This document shows positions 47,572 through 59,412 of a stretch of 64,000 nucleotides of DNA, one piece after another. Positions within the stretch are counted from its first letter, which is position 1. Every line of letters starts with the position of its first letter. The translations under genes and the position numbers were made by a program. The notes below the pieces were generated by a model. It was given only the letters and a program-made list of their open reading frames with translations, had not been told where the DNA came from and searched no databases. Source of the stretch: Stenocarpella maydis (Eukaryota > Ascomycota > Sordariomycetes > Diaporthales > Diaporthaceae); contig NQMI01000105.1 of NCBI GenBank assembly GCA_002270565.1, positions 89,681-153,680 on the forward strand. Reading direction: 5' to 3'.

Positions 47572-47692
47572 ATATTTGCTAGGCGTACTTGGAGGAGGGG
47601 AGGGAGGGGAGGCGGGGTTGATTGGTATGGTATGCCAAGTTAAGTAGTCAAAGATTTATTGTATTCTTATCTGTCGGGGTTGTTAACAACAT
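47572..47692. terminator. NRPS 3' flank
   Basis: Short region after the NRPS stop (TAA 47,569-47,571), rich in G then A/T. It presumably holds the polyadenylation region; no precise signal was assigned. Confidence 0.3.
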
Positions 47693-49518
47693 CGCCCCGG
47701 CTTCCGGCCGGGCCCCCCTTCCGGCCGTCCCATAACCGCATACGCGTATAAATGCATCTATACCCACCCTCTAGGAAAACGTAAATATCTTAATAAGGGA
47801 TTTTTTTCTTCTTGGCAAACTTTATATATATATCAATTAGACAATTATGAAGTAATATCTAAAAGCAGAAGTTTATAATACTATTCTTATAATAAAGGAT
47901 AGTATATTTATTAAATAAGCGCTGAAAACTTAATATATCTCTTATACTATATTATTTAATCAGCTTAATTTATCATTAAGCTAAGAAGAAGCTACCTTAC
48001 CTTAAAGGCTTCTTTTTAAGTATTAAGATGATTTATTAGCTCTATTTATAATAAATTAAAGTTATTTAGGGCTTACTCTTACCTAATATAATTTATAATG
48101 TTCTAATAGCCTACTTGGCCTTCCCAAATAGAGATTGCCCTTGCTTTAAAAGGATTTAGCTTAAAGGGTTCCTTTTTTATTATTTAAAGCTCTAGTTAAA
48201 AAAGAATTAATATATTAAAGCCTTCAAGATTTAAGTAGCTAGTAGAAAGAATATTAAATCTTAATTTAACCTCCTCTAGCTTCCTATGATTAAGTTTATT
48301 AAACAAGCTAAGTATTAGAATGCTAATAAGGATAAAATTATAAAAGCCTACTTAAAGTAAGCTCTTATCTTTAGCTATATGAAAGGAAGTTTAATTATTT
48401 AATTAAACTATAACCTTTAAGCATAGATCTCCGTCTTAAAGTATATTAATATCTAAAAGATAGTATTAATTCTATTAAGTATTTTTAAAGAAAAAAGTAT
48501 ATAGTAATAATAGTTTCTTAAAACTTTAAAGACCTTAAGGGCTAGAAATTCATAGCTATAGAGAAGGAGTAAAGAGAGAAAAAAATAGTTATTGTATAGT
48601 TAAAAATAGTCTTTATCCCTTAATTAGTCCTAATTAACCCAAATAAGTAGCATTTATTAGTAATAAATAGCTATTATACTTATACTATTATAGATTTTAT
48701 ATAAAAATGCTTTATATATAAAATCTATATAATCTTCTTACTGGTATATATCTTTTATAGCCTTTAGATATAGCTTTATTTAGCTTACTTAAATAAGCGT
48801 TTTGGAAATATCTATACCTTCTTGAAGCCTATAATATATTAATAATTATAGCTAAATATAGATTCCTCTATTACTATTAGAAGGCTTAAGAGGAGGTATT
48901 CATAGTGGTAAATATTTATTCTGGATGGAGAAAGATAGGGTTATAGCTAGTTAATTAGGTAAGAGTACTATTAGTCACCTATATCCTTAAAACTATTAGA
49001 TAGAGATTGAATTTAAAGAATCTATTATTAGGAATAGTTTTATTAAAGAAAATAAAGCATATAGGTTTAAATCTAGTTTTTAAATATTATTTTTAAAATA
49101 CTTAAGTAATTATAAGAGTTAAGGTCTATAATAGCTAATTATACCTGCTAGAAATACTTGAGCCCTATATAATAAATACTATTTAGAAAATTTCTTAAAG
49201 AATATAATAAGAAAGAGTTTAATGTAATAATATTTTCAAAAACAAATAAGGGGCTATAGGGTGAAATTAAGGCTTATATGAATATCTAGAGGAAAAAGGT
49301 TTAAATTAACTTAAATAAGACTTTATTAATATTCAGGCTATTTAAAGAGCTTAAATTAAGGCTAAGGCTATATCACCTAATAGTAATAATTCTAGTGATT
49401 CCTTAATATTAATAGAAGAGGGCTTAGTAATAGCCATGGTGGGAAATTAATGTTGGGAATAGTAGCATAGTGGGTGGGTAGTGCGGCCGGAAGGGGTGCC
49501 CGGCCGGAAGCCGGGGCG
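47693..49518. mobile_element. DNA-transposon relic with 35-bp TIRs
   Basis: Left 47,693-47,727 and right 49,484-49,518 are inverted copies with 34 of 35 bases matching. They are GC-rich and each contains CTTCCGGCCG twice. The 1.76 kb between them is AT-rich with no intact frame, as expected after RIP. The 1.8-kb size suits a fungal cut-and-paste element (Tc1/mariner or pogo range), but I could not recognise a transposase and no clear target duplication is seen. Confidence 0.65.
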
Positions 49519-50483
49519 GCAATATTATAAAAGGGAAGTTTCTGGCAGCAGGTTGGCCGCTGTTGCTGGGGAGGTTAAGACCTTTTGTCAAGGAAGGGAT
49601 GTATAACGCACAGGCTGTTCGAAAGTATCAATAGGCTAGGTACTATTACGGAGGTTTATGAGAGCAAATCATGGTAAAAACCCTATAAAAATCATTACTG
49701 AGAAGGGTACTATAAGCCTAGAATTTACTATAAGATATTAAATTACTATAAGATAAATTCCTCATATTCCAAATGTCTTAGCCTTAAAATCTCCGTACTT
49801 AAAGTTTATTAACCCTTTATTTGCTGCTTATTCTCTTAAAAACTTAGCTCAGATATGTGAATCGAACCACCAGAGATAGTAGCGTCATTAAACGGGTCGT
49901 CTCGTGTAATAACGGGTGATTTCGTCTGACGGCAGATCGTCTTCACAACAGCGCATTACAATACTCTTATCAGCGCTTGCTAGCTCGCCTTCTTGGGATC
50001 CGTCTCTAGCTATTTCGGAGCTATATGTATGGCTCGTCTAAACATCACCGAATTTAACCAGCCATAAGCTGTTCCCCTGCCAGCTAGCACTTCTGTAGCG
50101 CTAATGCTGTTGCTAGGTTATCTATAAATACCTAGCTACCGACACCCAAGGGGTGCCTGCTATAGGGGGACTCTGCTTTAGCTGGTTTGTTCTGCGGGGC
50201 GTATCCTGAAAGATAGTGGACATAGGGATTTGTTTTATTATATGTACATGCGTCCTCTGCGCTTCCGTGGTGTACTAATGGGGCCCGCTCTAAGGTTTTC
50301 GGTTGGTGGAATCTGTTTTAGGCCATAGAACTGAGGTCTCTATGCCAATGGCACAATGCCAGTGGGTCCTGACAATCCTCCTGCTCAAGCAAGTAGGACT
50401 CAGGAGCTTACAAGTCTCAGTTGCTCCTAGCCTATACATTGATAAGTATGTTTTTACTATTTCAAACAAGATAACATTAAATC
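49519..50483. other. Intergenic transition from AT-rich to GC-rich
   Basis: AT-rich to about 49,850, then balanced composition. No gene, tRNA or named repeat was recognised. The ORFs at 50,290-50,545 have no domain. Confidence 0.45.
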
Positions 50484-51378
50484 TCAATCTTCATACAGCT
50501 TCTGAAAGAACCCTTGCTCAGCCCAGTGGCATCTCTCGGACTTAACTTCATCGCTAAGACCCGTCAGCTCCGCTTGGACCTGGGAGACAGTTGTATCCTG
50601 AGCAAAGGCCTCCTCGCTGCTCTTATCGGCGAAGCGCATAATACACCATAATTTATCACTCGCTCCAGGATCCTCGTTTACCCAAAAAGTTTGAGCTCCA
50701 GCCTGCTTGGCGTGCGTGGCAAGCTTTGCCAGAGCAGCGGCCACCTCTAGTCGCTTCCCGTGCTTGGCTGTAATGATGGAGATTACCACAACCTGGTTTC
50801 GGTCCAGTTCCGGCTGGCCTAGGAAGCTTGGAACCGACTGAACTGGTTGCAGGTAGTCAATGTCAAGCCCCCGGATTTCAACGTCGGGTTGTGGAGGGAT
50901 CGCAGGGAGCCCCTGCTTGCGGCGTTTCAAGCCATCCATGTCAACTCGGATGCCATAGGGATGCGACCGCCGGAAAGTGTCAACTGTTATCACGAGCACA
51001 CCAAATTTAGCTTCGTATAGCAAACTTCTGCACCCAGTGCTGGTCGCAAGGGGTCTAGCCTACAAGTCAAGTCCCCTGTCGCATGTATCTCCATGCCTTC
51101 GGGTCCGTTGTAGATCTCAATGACCCGAATCTCATCTGGCTTATCTTCAGGGTAAAGCCAGTAGTAACATCTGTTCCCAAGGTCAATGCCTTTCTGACAC
51201 CCAAGATTATCTCCGTAATCGATGGTTATAGACTTGAGGTGACGTACCGTGTCTTGTCTTCATTCTTCCACACGGAATCTGCCAGGGCTGCGAACTCATG
51301 TTTCACATCGTCTCTGTGCCCTGGGAACGGGCGGAGGTATGCAAGGATAACAGGGCCGAGTGTTGCAAGGTCGGGCAT
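50484..51378 (-). CDS. ABM-domain (antibiotic biosynthesis monooxygenase fold) protein
   Basis: Small protein of the dimeric alpha/beta-barrel (ABM) family. Some members are cofactor-free oxygenases or cyclase-like helpers in secondary metabolism. Exons on the minus strand are 51,378-51,248, 51,170-51,064 and 50,983-50,484, with GT-AG introns of 77 and 80 bp. They total 738 bp, or 245 residues, with no lesion. Two barrel-like halves are visible. The first runs from LGPVILAYLRPFPG to PDEIRVIEIYNGPEGMEIH, the second from VVVISIITAKHGKRLEVAAAL to DKLWCIMRFADKSSEEAFAQ. A middle linker is rich in Pro. It is divergent from the SDR gene about 530 bp away, so they may share a promoter region. Catalytic function is unproven. 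Confidence 0.7.
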
Positions 51379-51904
51379 TGTGGTGATAGCATATAAGGAC
51401 TACAGAGAAGATGCGCTATTAACCGAACTTGGTGAATTACTGTATTCGTTGCTGCTGAGGCGTGTGATGCTGTTGAACTAGGCTGACCAGCAAAAGGTCT
51501 CCCAAAAGTATTTAAGATAACATCGCATGGCGGCTAGTTGGACCTCCCAATCACCTTGCCGAAAGTCGGAAAGTCGGGAGATCTCTAGGCCCGCTTAGGC
51601 CGAACGACGTCGTGTTGTCCGAGTCGAGGGTGTCGATTCGAGGGAGGCTAAGTTCGGCAGAACAAAACGCCTAGCTTACCACCGCTTTAGGTTTCAGTCG
51701 AAAGCAAGGACTGAACTTGCACGGGCACTAAACGGCGGGCCTCTAAGCGTTTATGACTGTATGAAGAGGCCGCCTACAACTCTTTCCAGCCGTCTTTCCA
51801 TGTTTTCTTTTTCTTTCGAAGTGAAGGGAGTTATTGCCACCAGATTAAGAACAAAACCAAGTTACAAATCCTTTCTAACTGTGAAATCAGCGCGCAGTAA
51901 CAAC
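51379..51904. promoter_or_regulatory. Divergent promoter region, ABM and SDR genes
   Basis: About 526 bp separate the two divergent starts. I see paired AAAGTCGGAAAGTCGG repeats near 51,562 but no proven operator. A shared regulatory region is inferred from the divergent layout. Confidence 0.4.
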
Positions 51905-52898
51905 ATGGATCTCACCGGCAAGGTATCGTATTCCCATCGGACCATGAATTTTCAGTTGCATAGTGTAGCCGTCTAGATTAACTTTGCCATAGGTTGCTAT
52001 CATGACAGGCTGCAGCAGCGGTGTGGGGCTTGCTTCCGTGCAGCTGTTCTTATCCCTGGGTGCCAAAGTCTTCGGGCTGGACAGGTCGCCTTGCAACCTC
52101 GATCTGCACGGCTTCAAATTTCACGCCTGTGACCTGGCATGTCCCAAGAGTATTAAAGAGGCAATCGAGGTGTACCGTGCGACGTACGGCTCCAAGTTGG
52201 ACGTTCTGGCAAATATCGCCGGCGTCATGGATGCCTTCGCCAGTGCGGATTCTGTAACTGACGACATTTGGGAGCGAACGCTTAGCATTAACCTCACGGG
52301 GCCTACCCTGTTAATACGAGAGATTCTGCCTCTCATGATGAATCGTGGAGGGGGTTCCATTATCAACGTTGGAAGTAAAGCGTCGACCAGTGGAGGGGCC
52401 GCTGGTGTTGCATATACAGCAAGTAAACATGCACTAGTAAGTTAAGAGGAAGCTTAATGAGATGCCTCAAGTTCATATTGAGTGTCTAATATCATGTAAT
52501 AGGTGGGTGTTACTAAGAATGTTGCCTGGAGGTTTCGAAATGATGGCATAAGATGCAACGCTGTGTGTCCAGGTTGTAAGTGCTTTGTTGTTCGGAACTA
52601 GATTCTCTTCACTAACTATTCCCAAGCCATGGCCACCAACATCAAACACTCAATGCCAGCTGGGCCCTTTGACACCGATGCATACGCAGTTTCAGAGTTA
52701 GTTTTTCCATTCCCGCAAAGACGGGTCACAAGTTCTAACCTAATTAGAGGATTTATCTCCTTGCATGTGCCACCGGGCACCAAACCACCTCTTCGTGTGG
52801 AGCACCTTGCAAATACTATCGCCTTTTTAGGGTCGGATATGGCTGGGGGGATCACGGGCGCTGTTATTCCTGTAGACTGTGGCTGGAGTTGTTTGTGA
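51905..52898 (+). CDS. Short-chain dehydrogenase/reductase (SDR), intact
   Basis: Classical NAD(P)-dependent oxidoreductase acting on a carbonyl or hydroxyl group. Exons 51,905-51,922, 51,993-52,436, 52,503-52,575, 52,627-52,696 and 52,748-52,898 total 756 bp, or 251 residues, the normal size. The cofactor loop is TGCSSGVG near residue 10, followed by NIAG, SINLTG (structural Asn), INVGSKAS (Ser), AYTASKHA (Tyr and Lys of the active site), NAVCPG and the C-terminal [13 protein letters not shown]. The first exon has only six codons. Intron 4 is 51 bp, a multiple of three and open, so an unspliced form would stay in frame. Its 3' end faces the BVMO gene 156 bp away. Substrate is unknown. Confidence 0.85.
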
Positions 52899-53054
52899 TT
52901 ACAATCGAGATTGGCCTCAAACTATATAGGAAGTTTCGTTCTAAATTTAACTAACTTTAATATTATATGGGACTGATACTAAAGGAGAAGATGTAACATA
53001 ATTCTTAATGAAGGAGATTATTCCGCCTATAGGTCTGTCTTATGACAGACCTGG

Positions 53055-54932
53055 CTACTTAGAAACCTCAAACCCTTCCCACCTATTCAATCTATCTCGA
53101 CAAACAGTCTCGTAATCAGCAACCCCGGAATTATAAACAAATACCTGCTTCTTCTTTCCCGGAATATTTCCGCCATTCCACCAGGAGTCTGTCATCTCCA
53201 TCAAGGATCCCTTAAGAGTGTCCTCTGTCTCTCTAGCCCACTGTTCGGCGGCGGAGGATGTAGCCTCAATCGAGCTAGCTCCATCCCGCTCCAGGCGGGC
53301 AATAGTCTCGACTACTAAATCTGCTTGACATTCCAACACGGTAGGGCCGTTTGAGAACGCAGTTGGTGCTGGTGAATCACATTAGGCCTAGGACTTCTCA
53401 TCACCGCTGTGGAGACGCTTACCTTGGGGGCTGTATATAAGAAAGGCATTCGGGAAGTCGTTCATAAACATTCCGAGATAAGTGGACAGCCCATTTGCCC
53501 AGACGTCTTTCAAGTCTGTTCCGTGCTTGTTCTTGAGCCCCATTTGGCTTAACCTGTAAGGTTTAGCTGTTAGCAGATGCCAAAGAGCAGCCATAAGGGG
53601 ATCAAGCATACGATCCCGTGTAGCTGTCAAATCCTGTAGCAAGAATTAATACATCTAGCTGCCGATTTGAGCCGTCTTTAAGGACCACTCCATCTCCAAC
53701 AAAATTCTCGATTGGATTCTTCAGCAGGGATACAATCTCTACATGGTCCATATCGAGACACTCATAGTAGTCGTTTTCGAGGGGCGGCCGCTTGGTTCCA
53801 ATGGGATAAAGAGGCTCCAGCGGAGCCACTATATCCCTTTTTGATGGGTTTGTCATCCTCGATCGGACTTTTCTGGCCCAAAAGTCGTACATGGCGCGGT
53901 TCGACTCCGGGTTGAACGCCGTGTCTACGTAGCCGCCCAGTAAGAAATTGAACGCGCCACGTTGCCAGAGTATCTCCAGACGAGCATCATGCTCTTCTCT
54001 AGTTGTTTCAGAGGCCTTTTTCCCAGTATTAGACAGAGGGAAGCCCGTGAATGATTTCCGCCCCGCGGCAAAGAGTGTCTCAAACCAGCCCTTCCATTTG
54101 TCTTGTTCTTCGATTGAGAGCCGTCGCTGTTGTAGCGCCACGCAGGTGCTGGGACCTATTGCAGATCATTATTAGCCCGGGACGTGTAATCGACAAGGAG
54201 CAGCAGCAGTAGGTACACCTACGATTCATCATAACCGTCAATGAGCCATTCGCTGCCGTGGTCTTGGCCAACTCTTGCACGATCTGGACGGCTGTAGCCC
54301 CCGATCCTATGATGCCAATTTTCTTGCCTTCACAATCCAAACCTTCTGGCCAACAAGCCGAGTGAACGACAGGACCGCAAAATTTCTCCATTCCTGAAAA
54401 CTTGGGAATATACGGCTTGTGCAAAAGCCCCGTCGCCAGTACGAGATACTTGGCAGATAGCCTCAGTCCCGAGGCAGTGAGGACGGACCAACTACTAGTT
54501 GTGGTACTAAACACGGCATCAACAACCTCAGCGCCGAAGATTGTATCTTTACTGAGATCGAGTGTTTTGTCAATGTACGCCACGTATTCTCGCAGCTCGT
54601 AGTGGTCCGGAAACCGCTCTTTGAACGTCCAGCCGTCGTAGACTTCAGGCATGTTTAACTGGTACATCGGCCATTCAGAGTCGACACGAGCACCGGGGTA
54701 TCTATTCCAGTGCCAGACGCCTCCAAAATTGTCGGCCTTTTCGATTATCTTCGCACTGAGACCGAGCTTTCGACAGCGATACAAGGCGGCAATCCCTGAG
54801 AACCCGCCGCCGACGATGATGACTGTAATGTCATACTGGCCTTATATGCCGATGAGAAATGGATTCCAATCATATGATTCGAGGTATCGGCCAAGACTCA
54901 CTTTCAATTGAAACACCGGTAGCGGAAGCCAT
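53055..54932 (-). CDS. Type I Baeyer-Villiger monooxygenase (FAD), intact
   Basis: FAD/NADPH enzyme inserting oxygen next to a ketone, giving an ester or lactone; some members oxidise N or S. Exons on the minus strand are 54,932-54,902, 54,840-54,223, 54,155-53,612, 53,553-53,423 and 53,368-53,055, totalling 1,638 bp, or 545 residues. The FAD fold VGGGFSG is near residue 20, the second Rossmann fold IGIIGSGATA follows, and between them lies the diagnostic motif FCGPVVHSACWP (FxGxxxHxxxWP). LATGFDSYTG and FLIYSPQAPTAFSNGPT fit the C-terminal part. All introns are GT-AG, 54-67 bp. No lesion is seen. It would be a tailoring enzyme if it belongs with the NRPS cluster; otherwise it is a detoxification or catabolic enzyme. 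Confidence 0.9.
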
Positions 54933-55612
54933 TGTGCCCGAATGAGATTGGTATTAACAGCGGAGGTGGCAAGGGAAAAAAGGTGTTGAAACTTTTGTTA
55001 AGCTGTATGATGCAGTAACTGATTAATGACTTTGAGAAAATGTGGACTCATATTAGAATGCTACGTTATGTTACTAATACTTGGATAATAAAACTACCCA
55101 TGCATAAGTTGACCTTAGAGCCTGCCTCTGACAGTCTGTTAACAACGACGTCGAACATATCGAAACAAGTTCCGAGCGACATCATACTAATGATAACAGC
55201 CTTAGGATAAAGTCTTATAACGCTAAACCACCGAGGATTATACATTAAGACTATAACTTATTAACTATAAAAGATTAATAAACATATAATTTATTTCAAA
55301 AATAATCAAAATGAAATATATTATATATACTAAATGTAATATGTAGTTTACCAGTAAGTAGACCATATTAGTAAGTTCTATCAACTATAGTACCCACCTA
55401 GGGCTAAGTAACTAATAAAAGTTAGCACTAATTAGTACTAACTGTACTTAATTTCTTAGTTTTAATTAATTTTATTAATTTAGAGGTATGAGTAATGCTA
55501 TATTACTAATTTAAAAAGGTTAACTTTTAATAACAAATTTATACTTTATACTAATTAATACTAACTTTACTCTTAAAATATTAATCCATTATAAACCACT
55601 AATATATATAAC
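54933..55612. other. BVMO upstream region entering AT-rich DNA
   Basis: The BVMO promoter should lie here. From about 55,200 the sequence becomes AT-rich. 55,340-55,540 resembles part of the terminal repeat annotated next, in tandem with it. Confidence 0.45.
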
Positions 55613-56232
55613 TTAGGGTAACAGGAAGTACCTAGGACTAAGAAGTGTCTAGTTTTTAGTAAATTGACTAACTTCAGGTTACCCTAGCACCTACCTAAAG
55701 CTAAATATAAAATACAAATTAGTGCTAATGAGTACTCACGATACCTAATTACTTAAATCTAATTAATTTTATAAATTTAAAGAGGTTATAGGAGCTATAA
55801 TAGGGCTAAAAAGTATTAACGTTTATATAGCACGGCTCTTTTTTAGTATTAGTTATATCTCTAATAATTATATTATTCTTATATTTCTCGACCTATTTAA
55901 GTATTTAACAGATTAAGTTTTAACAAGAATAATATGTATTCCATATTTTAATAAAGTAAATTGCTTTTCAGTTTTTTAGGTCATTTGTAAATCTAAAATA
56001 AATAATATAAATCCTATAAATATAGCAATAATAGCTAAGATTTTTGATATTCATTAAACTATACTATATTATAAAAGAATCTAATAATACAGCTATAAAG
56101 AATTATGTATTAAAGAAATATAAATTTAACTTCATTAAAAAGTAAATACTTATTAAATATATTATTAACTAAGATATTTAAGGATTTTGAATGTAACTTA
56201 AAGATAAAGAAGATACAGCTAACCTTTTATTA

Positions 56233-56292
56233 NNNNNNNNNNNNNNNNNNNNNNNNNNNNNNNNNNNNNNNNNNNNNNNNNNNNNNNNNNNN
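56233..56292. other. Assembly gap (60 N)
   Basis: Unknown bases inside repeat-rich DNA. Confidence 0.95.
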
Positions 56293-56749
56293 ATACTTAA
56301 TCAGTAATAAGCTATAGCTTGCTTAATATTACTAAAAAATAGAGGCTAGGAATTACATAAGTAATAACATTCTTATGGTAGCCTATAACTTCTAGCCTAA
56401 ACTTTATAATTCCTATAGTTATAACTTATACTATACCTTCTACTACTGCCTTTATCTTTCTTAGCTTTATACAAAGAGTAAGAATACCTATTTATTAGGT
56501 AGTTTCCATATTAATTATAATAAAATATTTATATTCTTTATTGATTAGAGTAATATTCTAATCTATCTTATTAATAATTATATAAATACAAGTAGATTCC
56601 GTTTCCATTACTTCTAGAATTAAACATAATTAAGTAGCTTTCTAATACTCTAGGACCTAACTTTACCTTAGAGCTACTCTTTTTCTAATTCTAATAGCTT
56701 AAACTCCCTAACCTATTCTTTAGATAGCTATAGCTAAGTTACCTAAATA

Positions 56750-58400
56750 GTGCTAATCCTTATTTTTAAATCCCCTTTAATCTAGGTTAAATTCTAGAGT
56801 AGCATATATAAGCATTAATATATAAAGTCCTGTAATGTACTATAATGCTTATAATATTAGTTCTAGGGGATAATAGGGGAGTCTGCCCTAGGTATACTTG
56901 TGGTTCTTTCTATTGTGCTTAAAGCGCATGTAGGTCTGGTAAGAGGAGTCCCATTAGTCCTTGTAGGGGGTTAAGGGTTGGAAAGTCCTTTTATTACCCT
57001 ATTGCAAGCATCTATTCTTACTTTCCTAAAGCCTTCTTAAGGAACTAGTTAGCGCCTTTCTCTTTATTATGGTACATATGATAGCTATTATTAAAGTATG
57101 CTATCTAGTTAAGAAAGGTATAATTAGTCTTCATTTATTAAAGTTCCTTAGCTAGGGGCACAGGTTACTATCCTGCTCTATCCTGGTATTTCTTGCACTA
57201 GGAGTCTTTATACTAGCTAAAGTATAGGCTATTATATAAATCTTCTTTATTAGAGTTATAGAACTCTTATACCTTATTTAGGTGTTATTTAGAGTATATC
57301 TAGTATTAACTATATATTATTATTCTATAAATATTATATTTATTCTTAAGTTCTTATTAAATTTTAAACTAAAGGAGAGATTATAAGGCTATATTAATCT
57401 ATTAGGGTTCCTTTGTATTAATATTAGCTTATCTAGAGCGTTTTAATATAGGCTTTCAGTTCTTATCTCTTTTTAAAGCCTTATACTCTAACGTAAAGTA
57501 TCTTATTTTATTATAGTTATAAAACTTAATCTTCTTTTTATTTATAGGTTTCTTCTAGATAGTATTAAGTTCTATAGGGCCTTTATACTGTTCCTATTAA
57601 GTACTTAGTTTCTAATACTTTCTTCTTATATTACGTTTATTCCTCTACTATCTTATTAAAATGATTAGGAAGTATTTCTATATCTTTTCTAGCATCTTAT
57701 ATAAATCTGGTTATTAATCTTAGTAGCTAGCTTAATATATTATAAGAAATCATTAGGCTTATCTTATCTAATTAAGTTCTCTTTTACTTCTTTTTTAAGT
57801 TCATAATAGAATAAAAAGATCTTAATATTAATATATAATTAATTTATATATATTTCTTTTTGAATTCTATAGTATAGTTTAATACTAAGCCTTTTTAATA
57901 TAATCTTAAAAGTTCTCATCTAGCCTATTATGTTTTATTAGGGTTCTAAAAGAGAGTTTTAAAGTATCTTTATAATTCTTATACTTATTAAAGATCTCTT
58001 AAGTCTTTATTTTAAAGTTCTTGAGAATTTCAGTATTTTTATAGTCCATAAAGTAGGCCTTAAATTATACTAGAGCTCTTTCTTTTAGGAACAAGGCTAT
58101 ATATATAACTCTCTTCTTATCTAGCTGTTTATTTAGTTAGTAGAAGCGCTAGTAAGCTCTAACCTGGGTTAAGATAGGCCTAGAGTTATCTAGCGGTTTT
58201 ATTATAAGTAGTTGGGTTATTAAGTTTAATATTTTCCTTATTTAAGAGAGAAATATTAATAATATTTGCAGCAGCCTATAGGGTAGTAACCTAATTTCTA
58301 AGTTATTCTATTTTATAGTTCTACTAGGCTTGCCCATTAATAAAGGTCTAAAGGCAATTAACTTTATTAATTAGCTCTTAGAGCTATTAATTATTTATTC
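56750..58400 (-). mobile_element. Ty3/gypsy gag relic (same family as 1,640 and 9,470)
   Basis: Reverse-strand translation with stops recovers the family's capsid part, a decayed knuckle (FYNYNKIRYFTLEYKALK) and the downstream IAYFNNSYHMYHNKE piece. It is therefore at least the third gag copy in the window. Confidence 0.6.
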
Positions 58401-59412
58401 CCCTATAGTTGCTAGCAATATCTATGTCCTATAAGAGGTTGTTATTTCTAAGTCTAGATATCCATTTATAAACTATAGAGTAATTACCTTTTATATTATC
58501 CTTAAAATAAAGATTATAAATATTCTTAAACGCTTACTAGATTATTTAGTAAGTAGATTTTATTAAAACTAAGAACATTAATTATTAAAATAGCTCCCCT
58601 AGACTAAATTTTAAGATAGTTAAGAAGTTTACAAAGAGTATATAAGTAATAGCACATTAAATCACTCTTTTAAGTAATTAGGTTTATACCTATAAAATAA
58701 CTAATATTAGGCTTACAAAGTACTAGAGGGCTAAAAGAAGTTGAGTTTAGATTGAATGAATGCTTAATAATGAAAAATCCTGAGTAATAATTAAGAAAAC
58801 ATAAAAGGGAAAGCATTTAGCTAATAAAATAGTTAATAATAATAAGGACTTAGTTTATAGCAAATTAAATAAATAATAATATAGGAACTATAGTAAGATT
58901 AAGTATAATATAAAAACTTATAAGAAAGATATAAAAGAGTCTAATAAGCTAGATTCTAGATAATTAATACAATACCTAGCATTATAAACACTAATTAATA
59001 TAAAAAATATATATTAACAGTCTATAGCAGACTAAGATTGTAATTGTAAAGTTAGTACTATTTAGTAGAAAGTATATGTTTCCCATTAAAAGTTACCTTT
59101 TCTAAACTAGCACTATTACTACTCTAAATATTCTAAATTTATAAACTTAATTAGATTTGAGTAATTAAGTATAGTTAGTGCTAATTAGTGCTGACTTTTA
59201 TTACTTACTTAGCCCTAGGTAGGTACTAGGGTAACCTAAAGTTGATAAATTTGCTGAAAACTAGCTACTTCCTGGTCCTAGCTACTTCCTGGTACCCTAT
59301 GTTATATTTATACTAATTAATATTCTTTACACTAGATTTGCTATAATATATTTAAAATTTAATTTATTAAACCCTTCTTTTTCTTTCTTATATATTCTTA
59401 TATTATTTATAG

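Larger units (their letters stand above)
55613..59300. mobile_element. 3.7-kb element with long inverted termini
   Basis: The left end (TAGGGTAACAGGAAGTACC, from 55,614) and the inverted right end (TAGGGTACCAGGAAGTAGC, to 59,299) start alike. They stay similar for over 200 bp, through GGTTACCCTAG-ACCTACCT and a shared AATTA-rich tract. The interior holds a 60-N gap and a minus-strand gypsy gag relic, so the retroelement probably inserted into an older transposon. The superfamily is not determined. Confidence 0.55.

Noticed and set aside
51083..51481. 132-residue plus-strand ORF
   Set aside because: It is antisense to the ABM gene, whose spliced minus-strand model totals a whole number of codons.
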